A DNA stretch of 64,000 nt from WTGU01 sp965242855 (GTDB taxonomy: Bacteria > Pseudomonadota > Alphaproteobacteria > UBA828). The stretch is taken from assembly GCA_965242855.1 (NCBI GenBank), contig OZ251509.1, positions 1,364,001-1,428,000 on the forward strand. The letters run 5' to 3'. Shown here piece after piece: positions 43,485 through 52,811 of the stretch. The position numbers and the translations under genes are program-made. Below the pieces are notes generated by a model. It was not told the DNA's origin. It saw only the letters and a list, made by a program, of their open reading frames with translations, and ran no database searches. Position 1 is the stretch's first letter. Each line of letters opens with the position of its first letter.

Positions 43485-46400
43485 CACTCCGCGCCGGCCC
43501 CGTCGGCGGAAGGGCTGGGGGAAGGGCCGGCGGAAGGAGTCGCGTCCAGCGTCTCGCGGCGGCCCCGCCGGCCCGTCGCGACCACCGCCAGCAGGGGCGG
43601 GACGATCAGCAGCGTCAGCACCGCCGAGAGCGCGAGGCCGCCGATCACCACCGAGCCGAGGCCGCGGTAGAGCTCGGAGCCGGCGCCGGGGAAGAGCACC
43701 AGCGGCAGCATCCCGAAGACGCTCGTCAGCGTCGACATGAAGATCGGGCGGATGCGGTTCCCCGTCGCTTCGACGATCGCGTCGGCGACCGCCATCCCCT
43801 CCTCGCGGATGTGGAACAGCGTCTGGTGGACGAGCAGGATCGCGTTGTTCACGACGATTCCGATCAGGATGACGAAGCCCAGCAAGGTCAGCATGTCGAG
43901 CGGCTGGAACGAATGGAGGTTGATGCCCGCGAGGCCCAGCACGCCGCCGGCAGCGGCCAGCGGCACCGAGAGCATGATGACGAAAGGATAGACGAAGCTC
44001 TCGAACAGCACCGCCATGATCAGATAGACGATGGCGATGGCGATCACGAGGTTGATCGCCATCGCGTCCCAGGTGGCCTCCAGGTCGTCGGCGGTGCCGG
44101 AAAGCCTGATCTTCACCCCCGGCGGCAGTCCCTGTTCCTCCAGCGCCTTCACGACCTGGGTCTCCAGGCGCTCCAGGGCGACCTCGAGCGGGACGTCGGC
44201 GGCCGGGCGAATTTCCAAGGTCACCGTGCGCGCGCGCTCGACATGGCGAATCTCCGTGGGGCCGGCGGTGACGGCGATGTCCGCCAGCGAGCTCGCCGGC
44301 ACGATGGTGCCCGAGCGCGTCACCACCGGCAGGCTGTCGATGCCCTGGGTGCGCCCGATATTGGCCACGGGGCCGGCCAGCACCAGATCGAGCCGTTTCG
44401 CGTCGATGGTCACGTCGTCCACCTTGAGGCCGTCGTTGTAGGCTTCGATGGTGGCGCCGAAGTCGCTGGCGGAGACGCCGTTGTCGCCGAGCCTGACCGG
44501 GTCGGGAAGGAGACGGACCTCCGGCGCGCCGAGCTCGAGGCCGGGCCGCGGGCGGAACTGGTTGCCGAGATCGAACGGCAGGGCGCGCGCGATGAGGCCG
44601 GTCGCCTGCGAAGCCACCGCGAGGGTCGCCTCCAGGTCGGGGCCGGAGATGTCGACGTCGATCTTGCGCCCGCCGCCGATGCCGCGGCCGAAGAGCGAGG
44701 CCTGGCTGATGAAACCGAAGGTGCCCGGCTCGCGGAACACCGGCCGGCGGATCGGATCGATGAGCTCGCCCGCCCGGTTCGCATCGGCGGAGATGGCGCC
44801 GACGAACGCCTGGTCGCGGAAGGTCACGAAGAAGAAGCGCCGCATCTTCGGCGGCTGCCCCGGCTCCGCCTCCGGCCCGGTCTCCGACGCCCATTGGGGG
44901 CGCACCGCGTCCTCCACCGAGCGCGCGATGCCGGTGGTCGTCTCCAGGTTGTAGCCGGGCGGCGGCAGGACGATGCCGAAGACGAGGTTGCGGTTGCCGG
45001 TCGGCAGATAGTCGAGCCGGGGCAGCAGCAGCCAGAAGACGTAAAGCGCGCCGCCGCAGACGACGAGCGCCACCAGTCCCGCCCGCGCGCGCCGGCGCAC
45101 CACCCATCCCGTGAAGCCCAGCACCGCGCGCACGAAGAGTGCCGCCGCGTCGTCCACCAGCGGCAGGCGGAGGCGGCGCGGCGGCGCGTCCGCGGCCCCG
45201 CGTCGCGCCCGGCCCAGAATGCGGCTCGCCATCGACGGGATCACCGTGTTGGCCACCAGCAGCGAGAGGACGACCGCGACCGAGATCGCCACGGCGATGT
45301 CGCGGAAGAGCTGCCCGGCCTCCAGCTCCATGACCAGGATCGGCACGAAGACGAGCACGGTGGTGGCGGCCGAGACGAGCACCGCGCCCCAGACCTGCCG
45401 CGCCCCGAAATAAGCGGCCTCCAGGCGCCCGTAGCCGTTCTGGCGCAGGCGGTAGATGTTCTCCAGCACCACGATGGCCGCGTCCACCACCATGCCCACG
45501 GCGAAGGCGATGCCGGCCAGCGAGACCACGTTGATCGACCGCCCGAGCGCCGCCATCGCCACGAACGAGCCGATCACGGAGACCGGGATGGCGATCGAGA
45601 TGATGAGGGTCGCCGGGAAGGAGCGGAGGAACAGCAGCAGCACGAGGGCGGCCAGCGCGCCGCCCACGTAGATGTTCTGCTGCACCAGGTCGATCGCCGA
45701 ATCGATATAGACGGTCTCGTCGTAAACCTGTTGCAGGACGAGCCCGGCCTGCGGGATCGGCCCGGCGTTGAGTTCCGCCACCGCCTCCCTGATCCCGGCC
45801 ATCGTCTCGATGACGTTGGCGCCGGTGTCGCGCACGGCGTTGACGGCGAGCGCCGGCTCGCCGAGCAGGCGGATGCGGGCGGCGGGCTCCTTGTAGCGAT
45901 AGGCGATCGTGGCGATGTCGCCGACGGTCACCCGGCCGAGCCTTCCCGTAAGCGGATCGCGCGCCGAGCGCAGCACGACTCCGGCGACCCGCTCCGGCGT
46001 GTTGAGCTCGCCGTCCGTCCGCACCACGTAGCGCCGCTTGCCTTCGTCCACGGCGCCGGCCGAGATCGAGGCGTTGGCCCGCCTGAGCGCCCCGGCGATC
46101 TCGGTGACGGTGAGCCCGTAACGGGCCATCCGTTCGGGATCCACGGTGACGCGGAGCTCCCGCGTGGTGCCGCCGAACATGTTGACGCGCGAGACGCCCG
46201 GCACCCGTTCGATCCGCTCCCGGATCGTGTCCTCGACGAAATCGCCGTAGGTGTGGATGTCGCGCTCGTTGCCCGGCTGGCGGGAGAGGATGAACCACGC
46301 GATCGGCTGGTCCTCGGAACCGGCGGTGCCGATGACCGGCTCGGCGGCGTCGTCCGGCTTGTCGAGCACCCGGTCCAGCCGGTTGGCGACCAGCACGAGC

Positions 46401-46711
46401 GCCCGATCCATGTCCGAGCCGACGTTGAACTCGAGCTCGATCTCGCCCACGCCGTCGTTGGAGGAGCTCACCATGCGGTTCAGCCCCTCGATGCCCTTGA
46501 GCACCTCCTCCTGCCGGTTGACGATCTCGCGCTCGACCTCGGCCGGCGCGGCGCCGGGCCAGTAGGTGTTGACGGTGAGGACCGGCTTGCGCACGTCCGG
46601 CGTGAGCTGGATCGGGATCGTCTGCAACGCGATGAACCCGAACATCAACGCCATCAGCACGGCGGCGACGACCGCGATCGGCCGGTTGATGGCGAGCCTT
46701 ATCGGGTTCAT
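43484..46711 (-). CDS. RND efflux transporter, inner-membrane pump (HAE1/AcrB-like)
   Basis: A 1075-residue proton-driven pump with the 12-TM RND layout: TM1 (residues about 10-30), a large periplasmic loop, TM2-6 from about 340 (LVLLLFLRSFPATLIISIAIPV), a second loop and TM8-12 near the end. The TM4 proton-relay motif is GMVVDAAIVVLEN, with one of the usual two Asp residues replaced by Ala, as in several non-AcrB RND groups. EGLNRMVSSSNDG and DFVEDTIRERIERVPGV fit the acriflavin-resistance family. It is preceded by its adaptor gene (27 bp) and followed by nfi. No outer-membrane channel gene is present. Confidence 0.92.
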   Translation of the reverse strand: MNPIRLAINRPIAVVAAVLMALMFGFIALQTIPIQLTPDVRKPVLTVNTYWPGAAPAEVEREIVNRQEEVLKGIEGLNRMVSSSNDGVGEIELEFNVGSDMDRALVLVANRLDRVLDKPDDAAEPVIGTAGSEDQPIAWFILSRQPGNERDIHTYGDFVEDTIRERIERVPGVSRVNMFGGTTRELRVTVDPERMARYGLTVTEIAGALRRANASISAGAVDEGKRRYVVRTDGELNTPERVAGVVLRSARDPLTGRLGRVTVGDIATIAYRYKEPAARIRLLGEPALAVNAVRDTGANVIETMAGIREAVAELNAGPIPQAGLVLQQVYDETVYIDSAIDLVQQNIYVGGALAALVLLLFLRSFPATLIISIAIPVSVIGSFVAMAALGRSINVVSLAGIAFAVGMVVDAAIVVLENIYRLRQNGYGRLEAAYFGARQVWGAVLVSAATTVLVFVPILVMELEAGQLFRDIAVAISVAVVLSLLVANTVIPSMASRILGRARRGAADAPPRRLRLPLVDDAAALFVRAVLGFTGWVVRRRARAGLVALVVCGGALYVFWLLLPRLDYLPTGNRNLVFGIVLPPPGYNLETTTGIARSVEDAVRPQWASETGPEAEPGQPPKMRRFFFVTFRDQAFVGAISADANRAGELIDPIRRPVFREPGTFGFISQASLFGRGIGGGRKIDVDISGPDLEATLAVASQATGLIARALPFDLGNQFRPRPGLELGAPEVRLLPDPVRLGDNGVSASDFGATIEAYNDGLKVDDVTIDAKRLDLVLAGPVANIGRTQGIDSLPVVTRSGTIVPASSLADIAVTAGPTEIRHVERARTVTLEIRPAADVPLEVALERLETQVVKALEEQGLPPGVKIRLSGTADDLEATWDAMAINLVIAIAIVYLIMAVLFESFVYPFVIMLSVPLAAAGGVLGLAGINLHSFQPLDMLTLLGFVILIGIVVNNAILLVHQTLFHIREEGMAVADAIVEATGNRIRPIFMSTLTSVFGMLPLVLFPGAGSELYRGLGSVVIGGLALSAVLTLLIVPPLLAVVATGRRGRRETLDATPSAGPSPSPSADGAGAE

Positions 46712-46738
46712 GGGCCGGGCGGCCGGAGTCTGACCACG

Positions 46739-47947
46739 CTACCCCCCGGCGCCGACGACGATGGGCCGGTCCGGCCAGAGGCGCTCGTTGCCGCGCACCA
46801 CCACCGGCTCGCCCGCCTCCAGCCCCTTCAGCACCTCGAAGCGGCCGCCCACGCTGTCCCCCAGGCGCACGAGGCGGATCTGCGCCCGCCCGTCGCGGGC
46901 GACGTAGACGAAGGTCTGCCCCTGGTCGTGGACGATCGCGTCCTTGTGCACCGTCACCGCCTTGCGGCCGCGCCCGGCGGGCAGGGCGAGCGTCACCGAT
47001 TGGTCGATCGCCAACGGCTTTCGCAACGGCCCGAAGAGCGGCGTGAAGCGGACCTGTCGCGTCCGGGTGAAGGCGTTTTCCGCCGGCACCACGGCGCGCA
47101 CCGCCGCCGTGTGCCGGCTCCCGTCGTCGAGGGCGAGGGGGACGGAGACGCCGACGTCCAGCGCCTCGATGCGCTCCGACGGCACGTCGGCCTCGACCTC
47201 CAGGTCGCGGTCGTTGACCATGCTGGCCACCGGCGCGCCGACGCCGAGCCAGGCCCCGGCCTGGATGTGCAGGACGGTGATCACGCCGGGGTAGGGGGCC
47301 TCGATCCGGGCCCAGGCGAGATCGATCTCGGCTAGCGCCAGATTCGCGGCGGCGCTGGCGCGCAGCGCCTCCGCCCGCATCACCGCGGTTTCGGCGATGA
47401 CCGCCTGCTGTCGCGCGTCCTCGAAGCGCCCCTGGCTGAACGCCGCCGAATCGCGCAGCCCCTCGATCCGGCGCAGCGCCTGCCGGCGCAGCGCCTCCTG
47501 CGCCAGGGACTGCGCCACCTGGGCCTCCGCCTCGGCGACGACCGCGGCCAAGCGGTCCCGCTGGGCGCGGAGCCGGACGGTGTCGAGGGAGGCGATCGCG
47601 TCGCCTTTCTCCACGCTGTCGCCGATCTCGACGTGGAGGGCGACGACGGGGCCGGCCGCCCGCGCGGCGATCTCGCCCGCCTGGCGCGCGACCAGGCGCC
47701 CGATGACGGGCACCGTCCCCGACATGACCTCGGTCCGCGCCGCGTCGACGGCCACCGCCGCCGCATCCTGCGCCGCCGCATCCTGCGCCGCCGCGCCCGG
47801 GACGACCGCGCCCGGGACGACCGCAGCCGGAACGACCGCAGTCGAAACGCCCGCAGCCAGGACGCCGGCCGCCCGCGCGGCCGCCAAAGCGGCGGCGGCC
47901 CCGCGGAAGCCCCGCCGATGCCGGCGCCGGCGCGCCTCTCCGCTCAT
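46739..47947 (-). CDS. RND efflux periplasmic adaptor (membrane fusion protein)
   Basis: A 402-residue HlyD/AcrA-type adaptor. After an N-terminal export signal comes a low-complexity stretch (AAVVPGAVVPGAAAQDAAAQ) built from 15-bp DNA repeats. Then the lipoyl/biotinyl half (VVALHVEIGDSVEKGDAIA), an alpha-hairpin (about 135-210), the matching half (IEAPYPGVITVLHIQAGAWL) and a beta-barrel domain with EVEADVPSERIEALDVG. It links the inner-membrane pump to an outer channel. The ATG overlaps the Nudix gene stop (ATGA), so Nudix, adaptor, pump and nfi form one unit. Confidence 0.9.
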   Translation of the reverse strand: MSGEARRRRHRRGFRGAAAALAAARAAGVLAAGVSTAVVPAAVVPGAVVPGAAAQDAAAQDAAAVAVDAARTEVMSGTVPVIGRLVARQAGEIAARAAGPVVALHVEIGDSVEKGDAIASLDTVRLRAQRDRLAAVVAEAEAQVAQSLAQEALRRQALRRIEGLRDSAAFSQGRFEDARQQAVIAETAVMRAEALRASAAANLALAEIDLAWARIEAPYPGVITVLHIQAGAWLGVGAPVASMVNDRDLEVEADVPSERIEALDVGVSVPLALDDGSRHTAAVRAVVPAENAFTRTRQVRFTPLFGPLRKPLAIDQSVTLALPAGRGRKAVTVHKDAIVHDQGQTFVYVARDGRAQIRLVRLGDSVGGRFEVLKGLEAGEPVVVRGNERLWPDRPIVVGAGG

Positions 47948-48360
47948 CCGTCCTCCCGTCTTCCGTCCAGCGCCCGGTTCAACGCGACGATCTCCGGCGC
48001 CGCCATGCGTCCGCTCGCGATCGCCGTCTCCGGTTCCATGAAGCGCAACTCCACCGGTTCCTCCGGCGGCACCACCGGCGCGCCGGCGCCGCGCACCTCG
48101 TAGTAGAGGGGCGTGTAGAGCCCGTGAATCCACGGGCTGTACAGCGTCCCCGGCGCATGCAGCAGCCGCGCGGGTTCGACCGCGAGTCCCCCTTCCTCCG
48201 CGAACTCGCGCCGCAAGGCCCCCTCCGGCGTCTCGCCGGCCTCGACCGCGCCGCCCGGCAGCTTCAGGACGCTTCGCCCGCCGACGCGCTCCGCCGCGAT
48301 CAGCGCGTCGGCGCCGCGAAGCAGCACGCCATAGACGCGCAGATTGAGAGGGCCCCGCAC
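47944..48360 (-). CDS. Nudix hydrolase
   Basis: A 138-residue Nudix protein with the box GGAVEAGETPEGALRREFAEEGG (G-x5-E-x7-RE-x2-EE-x-G pattern intact), which binds divalent metal to cut nucleoside diphosphate-linked compounds. The GTG at 48360 is preferred: GGGGAG lies 6 nt upstream and homology begins at LNLRVYGVLL. A longer version from 48420 would add an unlikely Ala/Arg leader. The substrate is unknown. It heads the unit that continues into the RND efflux genes. Confidence 0.85.
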   Translation of the reverse strand: MRGPLNLRVYGVLLRGADALIAAERVGGRSVLKLPGGAVEAGETPEGALRREFAEEGGLAVEPARLLHAPGTLYSPWIHGLYTPLYYEVRGAGAPVVPPEEPVELRFMEPETAIASGRMAAPEIVALNRALDGRREDG

Positions 48361-48517
48361 ACGCGCTCCCCAGGTTTCCGCCCGCCGCGCCCTTCTACAC
48401 CAGGCGGCGGCGGCCGTCATCGGCGCCTCGCGTCATCGGCGCCTCGCGGGCCCTGGACGGCGGGCGCTCCATGGCGCACCGGTCCGCGCCGGGCTATACA
48501 GCCCGCGCGGAGGAGCG

Positions 48518-49564
48518 ATGGCAACATCTCTTTCGGACGGCGCGGCGGTCGGCATCGTCGCCAACCCCGCCGCCGGCCGCGACATCAGGCGCCTCGTCGC
48601 GCAAGCCTCGGTGTTCCCCATCGCCGAGAAGCGCAACATGATCACGCGCATCTTCTCGGCGCTGGGCGCGGTCGGGGTGCGCACCTGTTACATGGTGCCG
48701 GACGAGAGCGGCATCGCCGACCGCGTGCGCCGCGCGCTGCGGCTCGGGCCGCCGGCGGGGCAGGTCTGGCCCGAGGTGGCGTTTCTCGACATGCCGGTCG
48801 AGGAGTCGCCCGCCGATACGGTCGCGGGCACGGCCCGCATGGTCGAGCGCGGCGTCGGCGGGATCGTGGTGCTGGGCGGTGACGGCACCAACCGGCTGGT
48901 CGCCGGCGCCTGCGGCGGCGTGCCGCTCACCTCCCTCTCCACCGGGACGAACAACGTCTTCCCGACGATGCGCGAGGCCACCATCGCCGGGCTCGCCGCC
49001 GGCCTCGTCGCCACCGGCGCCCTGCCGCGGGAGGCGGCGACGCGCCGCAACAAGCTGCTCCGGGTCACGGCGGGCGGCGCGCCGCGGGACATCGCCCTGG
49101 TCGACGTCTGCATCAGCGGCGCGAAATGGACGGGCGCGAAGGCGCTCTGGCGTGCCGAGGCGCTGGATCAGCTCTTCGTGACCTTCGCCGAGGCTGACGC
49201 CGTGGGCCTTTCCTCGATCGCCGGCCTGCTGCGCCCCGTCCCGCGCGACGCGCCCACCGGCGTGGGCCTCGACCTTGCCGCGGCGGAGGGGGCCTCGACC
49301 GCCGTTTCCGCGCCGCTCGCGCCCGGCCTCATGGCGGACATCGGCGTCGAACGGGTGTTCGAGATCGAGGCCCGGGTGCCGCTGCCCATCCGCCTCGCGC
49401 GTGGGGTCGTGGCGCTGGACGGCGAGCGCGAGATCGAATTCGGCCCCGCCGACCGCCTCGCCGTGGTGCTGGACCCGGACGGCCCTCTCACGGTCGACGT
49501 CCCCCGCGCCATGACCCTCGCCGCCCGCGAACGACTCCTGAGCCGGGAAACGCTCCCCTCCTGA
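48518..49564 (+). CDS. acoX: AcoX, NAD-kinase-like protein of the acetoin cluster
   Basis: A 348-residue protein of the ATP-NAD kinase fold: VGIVANPAAGRDIRRLVAQA at the start, VVLGGDGTNRLVAGA (the GGDGT kinase motif) and SLSTGTNNVFPT. The acetoin cluster member AcoX has this fold and no proven reaction. AGGAG sits 4 nt before the ATG. It is followed 117 bp later by acoA, acoB and acoC, the gene order acoXABC known from Cupriavidus necator. It is divergent from the Nudix gene. Confidence 0.87.
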   Translation: MATSLSDGAAVGIVANPAAGRDIRRLVAQASVFPIAEKRNMITRIFSALGAVGVRTCYMVPDESGIADRVRRALRLGPPAGQVWPEVAFLDMPVEESPADTVAGTARMVERGVGGIVVLGGDGTNRLVAGACGGVPLTSLSTGTNNVFPTMREATIAGLAAGLVATGALPREAATRRNKLLRVTAGGAPRDIALVDVCISGAKWTGAKALWRAEALDQLFVTFAEADAVGLSSIAGLLRPVPRDAPTGVGLDLAAAEGASTAVSAPLAPGLMADIGVERVFEIEARVPLPIRLARGVVALDGEREIEFGPADRLAVVLDPDGPLTVDVPRAMTLAARERLLSRETLPS

Positions 49565-49607
49565 CGCCGCTCCCCGCGCGCCGACGGAACCTCCGGGCAC
49601 GCGCCTT

Positions 49608-49636
49608 TCGACAAAGCCCTCGGAGTCGCATACTCT
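49608..49636 (+). promoter_or_regulatory. Candidate promoter between acoX and acoA
   Basis: TCGACA and TACTCT are separated by 17 bp, placing a possible start about 40 nt before acoA. This would allow the dehydrogenase genes to be made apart from acoX. The -10 match is weak, and no enhancer or -24/-12 (sigma54) element was recognised, although acetoin genes are often sigma54-controlled. Confidence 0.3.
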
Positions 49637-49681
49637 GCGGGCGGCCCGTTTGGGGACGCGAGGGACGGAGGAGCGAACCGC

Positions 49682-50650
49682 ATGCAACTCAACAAGAACG
49701 AACTGTTGACCGCCTATCGGATCATGCGCACGATCCGGGAATTCGAGGAGCGCCTGCACGTCGAATTCGCGACCGGCGACATCCCGGGCTTCGTGCATCT
49801 CTACGCCGGCGAAGAGGCGAGCGGCGTCGGCGTCTGCATGCATCTGGACGAGCGCGACCGCATCGCCAGCACCCATCGCGGCCACGGCCACTGCATCGCC
49901 AAGGGCTGCGACGTGGACGGCATGATGGCGGAAATCTACGGCCGCAGGGACGGCCTCTGTGCCGGCAAGGGCGGCTCGATGCACATCGCCGACCTGGACA
50001 AGGGCATGATGGGCGCAAACGGCATCGTCGGCGGCGGCCCGCCGCTGATCTGCGGCGCCGGCCTGGCGGCGAAGCAGCTCGGCACCGGCGGCGTCGCCAT
50101 CGCCTTCGTGGGCGACGGCGGCTCCAACCAGGGCACCACCTTCGAGAGCCTGAACCTCGCCTCGGTGTGGAACCTGCCCTGCGTCTTCGTCGTCGAAAAC
50201 AACGGCTACGCCGAATCGACCTCGTCGAAATGGTCCATCGCCTGCGACGACGCGGCGGACCGCGCCGGCGGCTTCAACATGCCGGGCGTGGTGGTGGACG
50301 GCCACGATTTCTTCGCCGTCCACGAGGCCGCCGGCGAGGCCATCAAACGGGCACGCGAAGGCGGCGGTCCCAGCCTGCTCGAATGCAAGCTCAACCGCTA
50401 CTACGGCCATTTCGAGGGCGACGCGCAGACCTATCGCGGGCCGGACGAGGTGAAGAAGCTGCGCGAGGCACGCGACTGCCTGGCGCTGTTCCGGGAGAAG
50501 GTGGTCGCGGCGGCCCTGCTCGACGAATCCGCGCTCGACGCCATCGACGAGGAGGCCGCGGCCCGCATCGACGGCGCGGTGTCGAAGGCGAAGACGGCGC
50601 CGCCGCCGGCGGCCGCCGACCTCTTGACCGACGTCTACGTATCCTACTGA
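49682..50650 (+). CDS. acoA: Acetoin dehydrogenase E1 alpha subunit (thiamine-pyrophosphate dependent)
   Basis: A 322-residue E1-alpha. The TPP-binding motif GDGGSNQGTTFESLNLAS...ENN is complete, as are HRGHGHCIAKG and the GSMHIADLDKGMMGANGIVG region conserved in the AcoA/PdhA family. With AcoB it cleaves acetoin, releasing acetaldehyde and transferring the acetyl group to the E2 lipoyl arm. Without the aco neighbours this could pass as a pyruvate dehydrogenase E1; AcoX and the alpha/beta-hydrolase type E2 favour acetoin. Confidence 0.9.
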   Translation: MQLNKNELLTAYRIMRTIREFEERLHVEFATGDIPGFVHLYAGEEASGVGVCMHLDERDRIASTHRGHGHCIAKGCDVDGMMAEIYGRRDGLCAGKGGSMHIADLDKGMMGANGIVGGGPPLICGAGLAAKQLGTGGVAIAFVGDGGSNQGTTFESLNLASVWNLPCVFVVENNGYAESTSSKWSIACDDAADRAGGFNMPGVVVDGHDFFAVHEAAGEAIKRAREGGGPSLLECKLNRYYGHFEGDAQTYRGPDEVKKLREARDCLALFREKVVAAALLDESALDAIDEEAAARIDGAVSKAKTAPPPAAADLLTDVYVSY

Positions 50651-50665
50651 GCGCGGGAGGCAGCA

Positions 50666-51679
50666 ATGGCGCGCAAGGCGACTTACCAGCAGGCGATCAA
50701 CGAGGCCCTCGCCCAGGAGATGGAGCGCGACGAGACCGTCGTCGTCATGGGCGAGGACGTGGCCGGCGGGCTCGGCACCGACGGCGAACGGGACGCATGG
50801 GGCGGCCCGCTCGGCATCACCAAGGGCCTCTACGGCAAGTTCGGCGACCGCGTGATGGATACGCCGATCAGCGAATCGGCCTTCATCGGCGCCGCCGTCG
50901 GCGCCGCCACCGCCGGCCTGCGGCCGGTGGCCGAGCTGATGTTCATCGATTTCATGGGCGTCTGCTTCGACCAGATCTTCAACCAGGCGGCGAAGTTCCG
51001 CTACATGTTCGGCGGCAAGGCCGAGACGCCGGTGGTGATCCGCACGATGTACGGCGCCGGCCTCCGCGCCGCCGCGCAGCATTCGCAGTGCCTCTACCCC
51101 GTGTTCACCCACATCCCCGGGCTCAAGGTCGTCACCCCGGCCACCCCCTACGACGCCAAGGGCCTGCTCATCCAGGCGATCCGCGACGACGACCCGGTGA
51201 TCTTCTGCGAGCACAAGGCGCTCTATACCCTGGAGGGCGACGTGCCGGAGGAGCCCTACGCGCTCCCCTTCGGCGAGGCCAACGTGACGCGCGAGGGAGA
51301 CGACGTCTCGATCGTGACTCTGGGCCGCATGGTCCATGTCGCGAACGAGGCGGCCGACGCCCTGGCCGGGGAGGGGATCGCGTGCGAGGTGGTGGACCTG
51401 CGCACGACCTCGCCGCTGGACGAGGATACTGTGATCGAGACGGTCGAGAACACCGGCCGCCTCGTGGTGCTCGACGAGGCCAATCCGCGCTGCAACATGG
51501 CGACCGACATCGCGGCGCTGGTCTGCGACAAGGCGTTCGCTTCGCTCAAGGGGCCGATCAAGCAGGTGACCGCCCCGCACACGCCGGTGCCCTTCGCCGA
51601 CACCCTCGAGGACCTTTACATCCCCGATGCGGCGGCGGTCCGAAAGGCCGTGAAGGCGGTCATGGAGGCCAGCCGATGA
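50666..51679 (+). CDS. acoB: Acetoin dehydrogenase E1 beta subunit
   Basis: A 337-residue E1-beta transketolase-like subunit: YQQAINEALAQEMERDETVV at the start, MGEDVAGGLGTDG, DTPISESAFIGAAVGAA and FNQAAKFRYMFGGK are family blocks, and the C-terminal domain contains VVDLRTTSPLDEDTV. It begins 15 bp after acoA with GGGAGG upstream, and its stop overlaps acoC (ATGA). It pairs with AcoA to form the heterotetrameric E1. Confidence 0.92.
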   Translation: MARKATYQQAINEALAQEMERDETVVVMGEDVAGGLGTDGERDAWGGPLGITKGLYGKFGDRVMDTPISESAFIGAAVGAATAGLRPVAELMFIDFMGVCFDQIFNQAAKFRYMFGGKAETPVVIRTMYGAGLRAAAQHSQCLYPVFTHIPGLKVVTPATPYDAKGLLIQAIRDDDPVIFCEHKALYTLEGDVPEEPYALPFGEANVTREGDDVSIVTLGRMVHVANEAADALAGEGIACEVVDLRTTSPLDEDTVIETVENTGRLVVLDEANPRCNMATDIAALVCDKAFASLKGPIKQVTAPHTPVPFADTLEDLYIPDAAAVRKAVKAVMEASR

Positions 51680-52785
51680 GCGAGGGCATCCACCCCCTCT
51701 GTATGCCCAAATGGGGGCTCTCCATGAAGGAGGGCAAGGTCGCCGGATGGCTCGTCGATGAGGGCGGGTCCCTCGCGCCGGGCGACGAGGTGGTCGACAT
51801 AGAGACGGAGAAAATCTCCAGCGCGGTCGAAGCGGCGGAGGCCGGCGTGCTCCGCCGCCACGTGGCCCGGGAGGGTGAGGTCCTTCCGGTCGGCGCCCTG
51901 CTCGGCGTGGTCGCCGCGGCCGAGGTCGCCGACGCGGACATCGACTCCTTCGTCGGTGAGTTCCAGGCCAATTACGTGCCGCCGGCGGACGACGACGCCG
52001 AGGCCGGCCCGGCCACCGAGACGGTGGAGATCGACGGCCGCGTGATCCGCTATCTGGCGCGGGGCGAGGGGGGCACGCCCATCGTCCTGATCCACGGCTT
52101 CGGCGGCGACCTGAACAACTGGCTGTTCAACCACGAGGCGCTCGCGGCCAAGCGCGCGGTGTACGCGCTCGACCTGCCGGGGCACGGCGGCTCCGCCAAG
52201 GACGTGGGCGACGGCTCGCTCGCCTTTCTCGCCGGCGTCGTCACCGGTTTCGCGGACGCGCTGGGCATCGAGAAGGCCCATCTCGTTGGCCATTCGCTGG
52301 GCGGTGCCGTCGCCCTCGCCATGGCCCGTGCGGCGCCGGCCTGCGTCGCCTCGCTGGTCCTGATCGGCAGCGCCGGGCTCGGCGCTGAGATCGACGGCGA
52401 CTATCTCGAAGGCTTCATCGCGGCCGAGCGCCGCAAGGACCTGAAGCCCCATGTCGAGAAGCTGTTCGGCGACCCGGCGCTGGTCACCCGCCAATTGATC
52501 GCCGATCTGCTCGCCTTCAAGCGGATCGACGGCGTGCCTGCCGCGCTGCGGACGATCAAGGAGTCCTTCGCGCCCGCCGGCGCGCAAGGCCAGCTCCTGC
52601 GCGACGTCCTGGGCGGCGTGCCGACCCTGGTCGTCTGGGGATCGGGGGACAGGATCGTCCCCGCCGCCCATGCCGAGGGCCTGCCGGAAGGCGTCGAGAG
52701 TGCGGTGCTGGAGGGTTACGGCCACATGGTGCAGATGGAGGCCGCCTCCGAGGTGAACCGCCTCATCGACGCGCACGCCGTCTGA
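51676..52785 (+). CDS. acoC: Acetoin dehydrogenase E2: lipoyl domain fused to alpha/beta hydrolase
   Basis: A 369-residue E2-like protein. Residues 5-80 are a lipoyl domain with the lipoylated Lys in DIETEKISSAVEA. From about residue 125 comes an alpha/beta hydrolase: oxyanion region VLIHGFGGDLNNW, nucleophile Ser in GHSLGGAV, acid Asp in WGSGDRIVP and His in GYGHMVQ. This fusion is the acyltransferase of acetoin dehydrogenase systems, rather than the CoA-dependent acyltransferase fold of pyruvate dehydrogenase. No lipoamide dehydrogenase (acoL) gene follows, so an E3 from elsewhere must be shared. Confidence 0.91.
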   Translation: MSEGIHPLCMPKWGLSMKEGKVAGWLVDEGGSLAPGDEVVDIETEKISSAVEAAEAGVLRRHVAREGEVLPVGALLGVVAAAEVADADIDSFVGEFQANYVPPADDDAEAGPATETVEIDGRVIRYLARGEGGTPIVLIHGFGGDLNNWLFNHEALAAKRAVYALDLPGHGGSAKDVGDGSLAFLAGVVTGFADALGIEKAHLVGHSLGGAVALAMARAAPACVASLVLIGSAGLGAEIDGDYLEGFIAAERRKDLKPHVEKLFGDPALVTRQLIADLLAFKRIDGVPAALRTIKESFAPAGAQGQLLRDVLGGVPTLVVWGSGDRIVPAAHAEGLPEGVESAVLEGYGHMVQMEAASEVNRLIDAHAV

Positions 52786-52811
52786 CCGGCACCGGCGGCG
52801 CGCAGCGGGCG

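Noticed and set aside
43811..47335. 1174-codon plus-strand frame opposite the RND efflux genes
   Set aside because: An antisense shadow of the GC-rich pump and adaptor; its His/Arg/Asp-rich translation has no domain.
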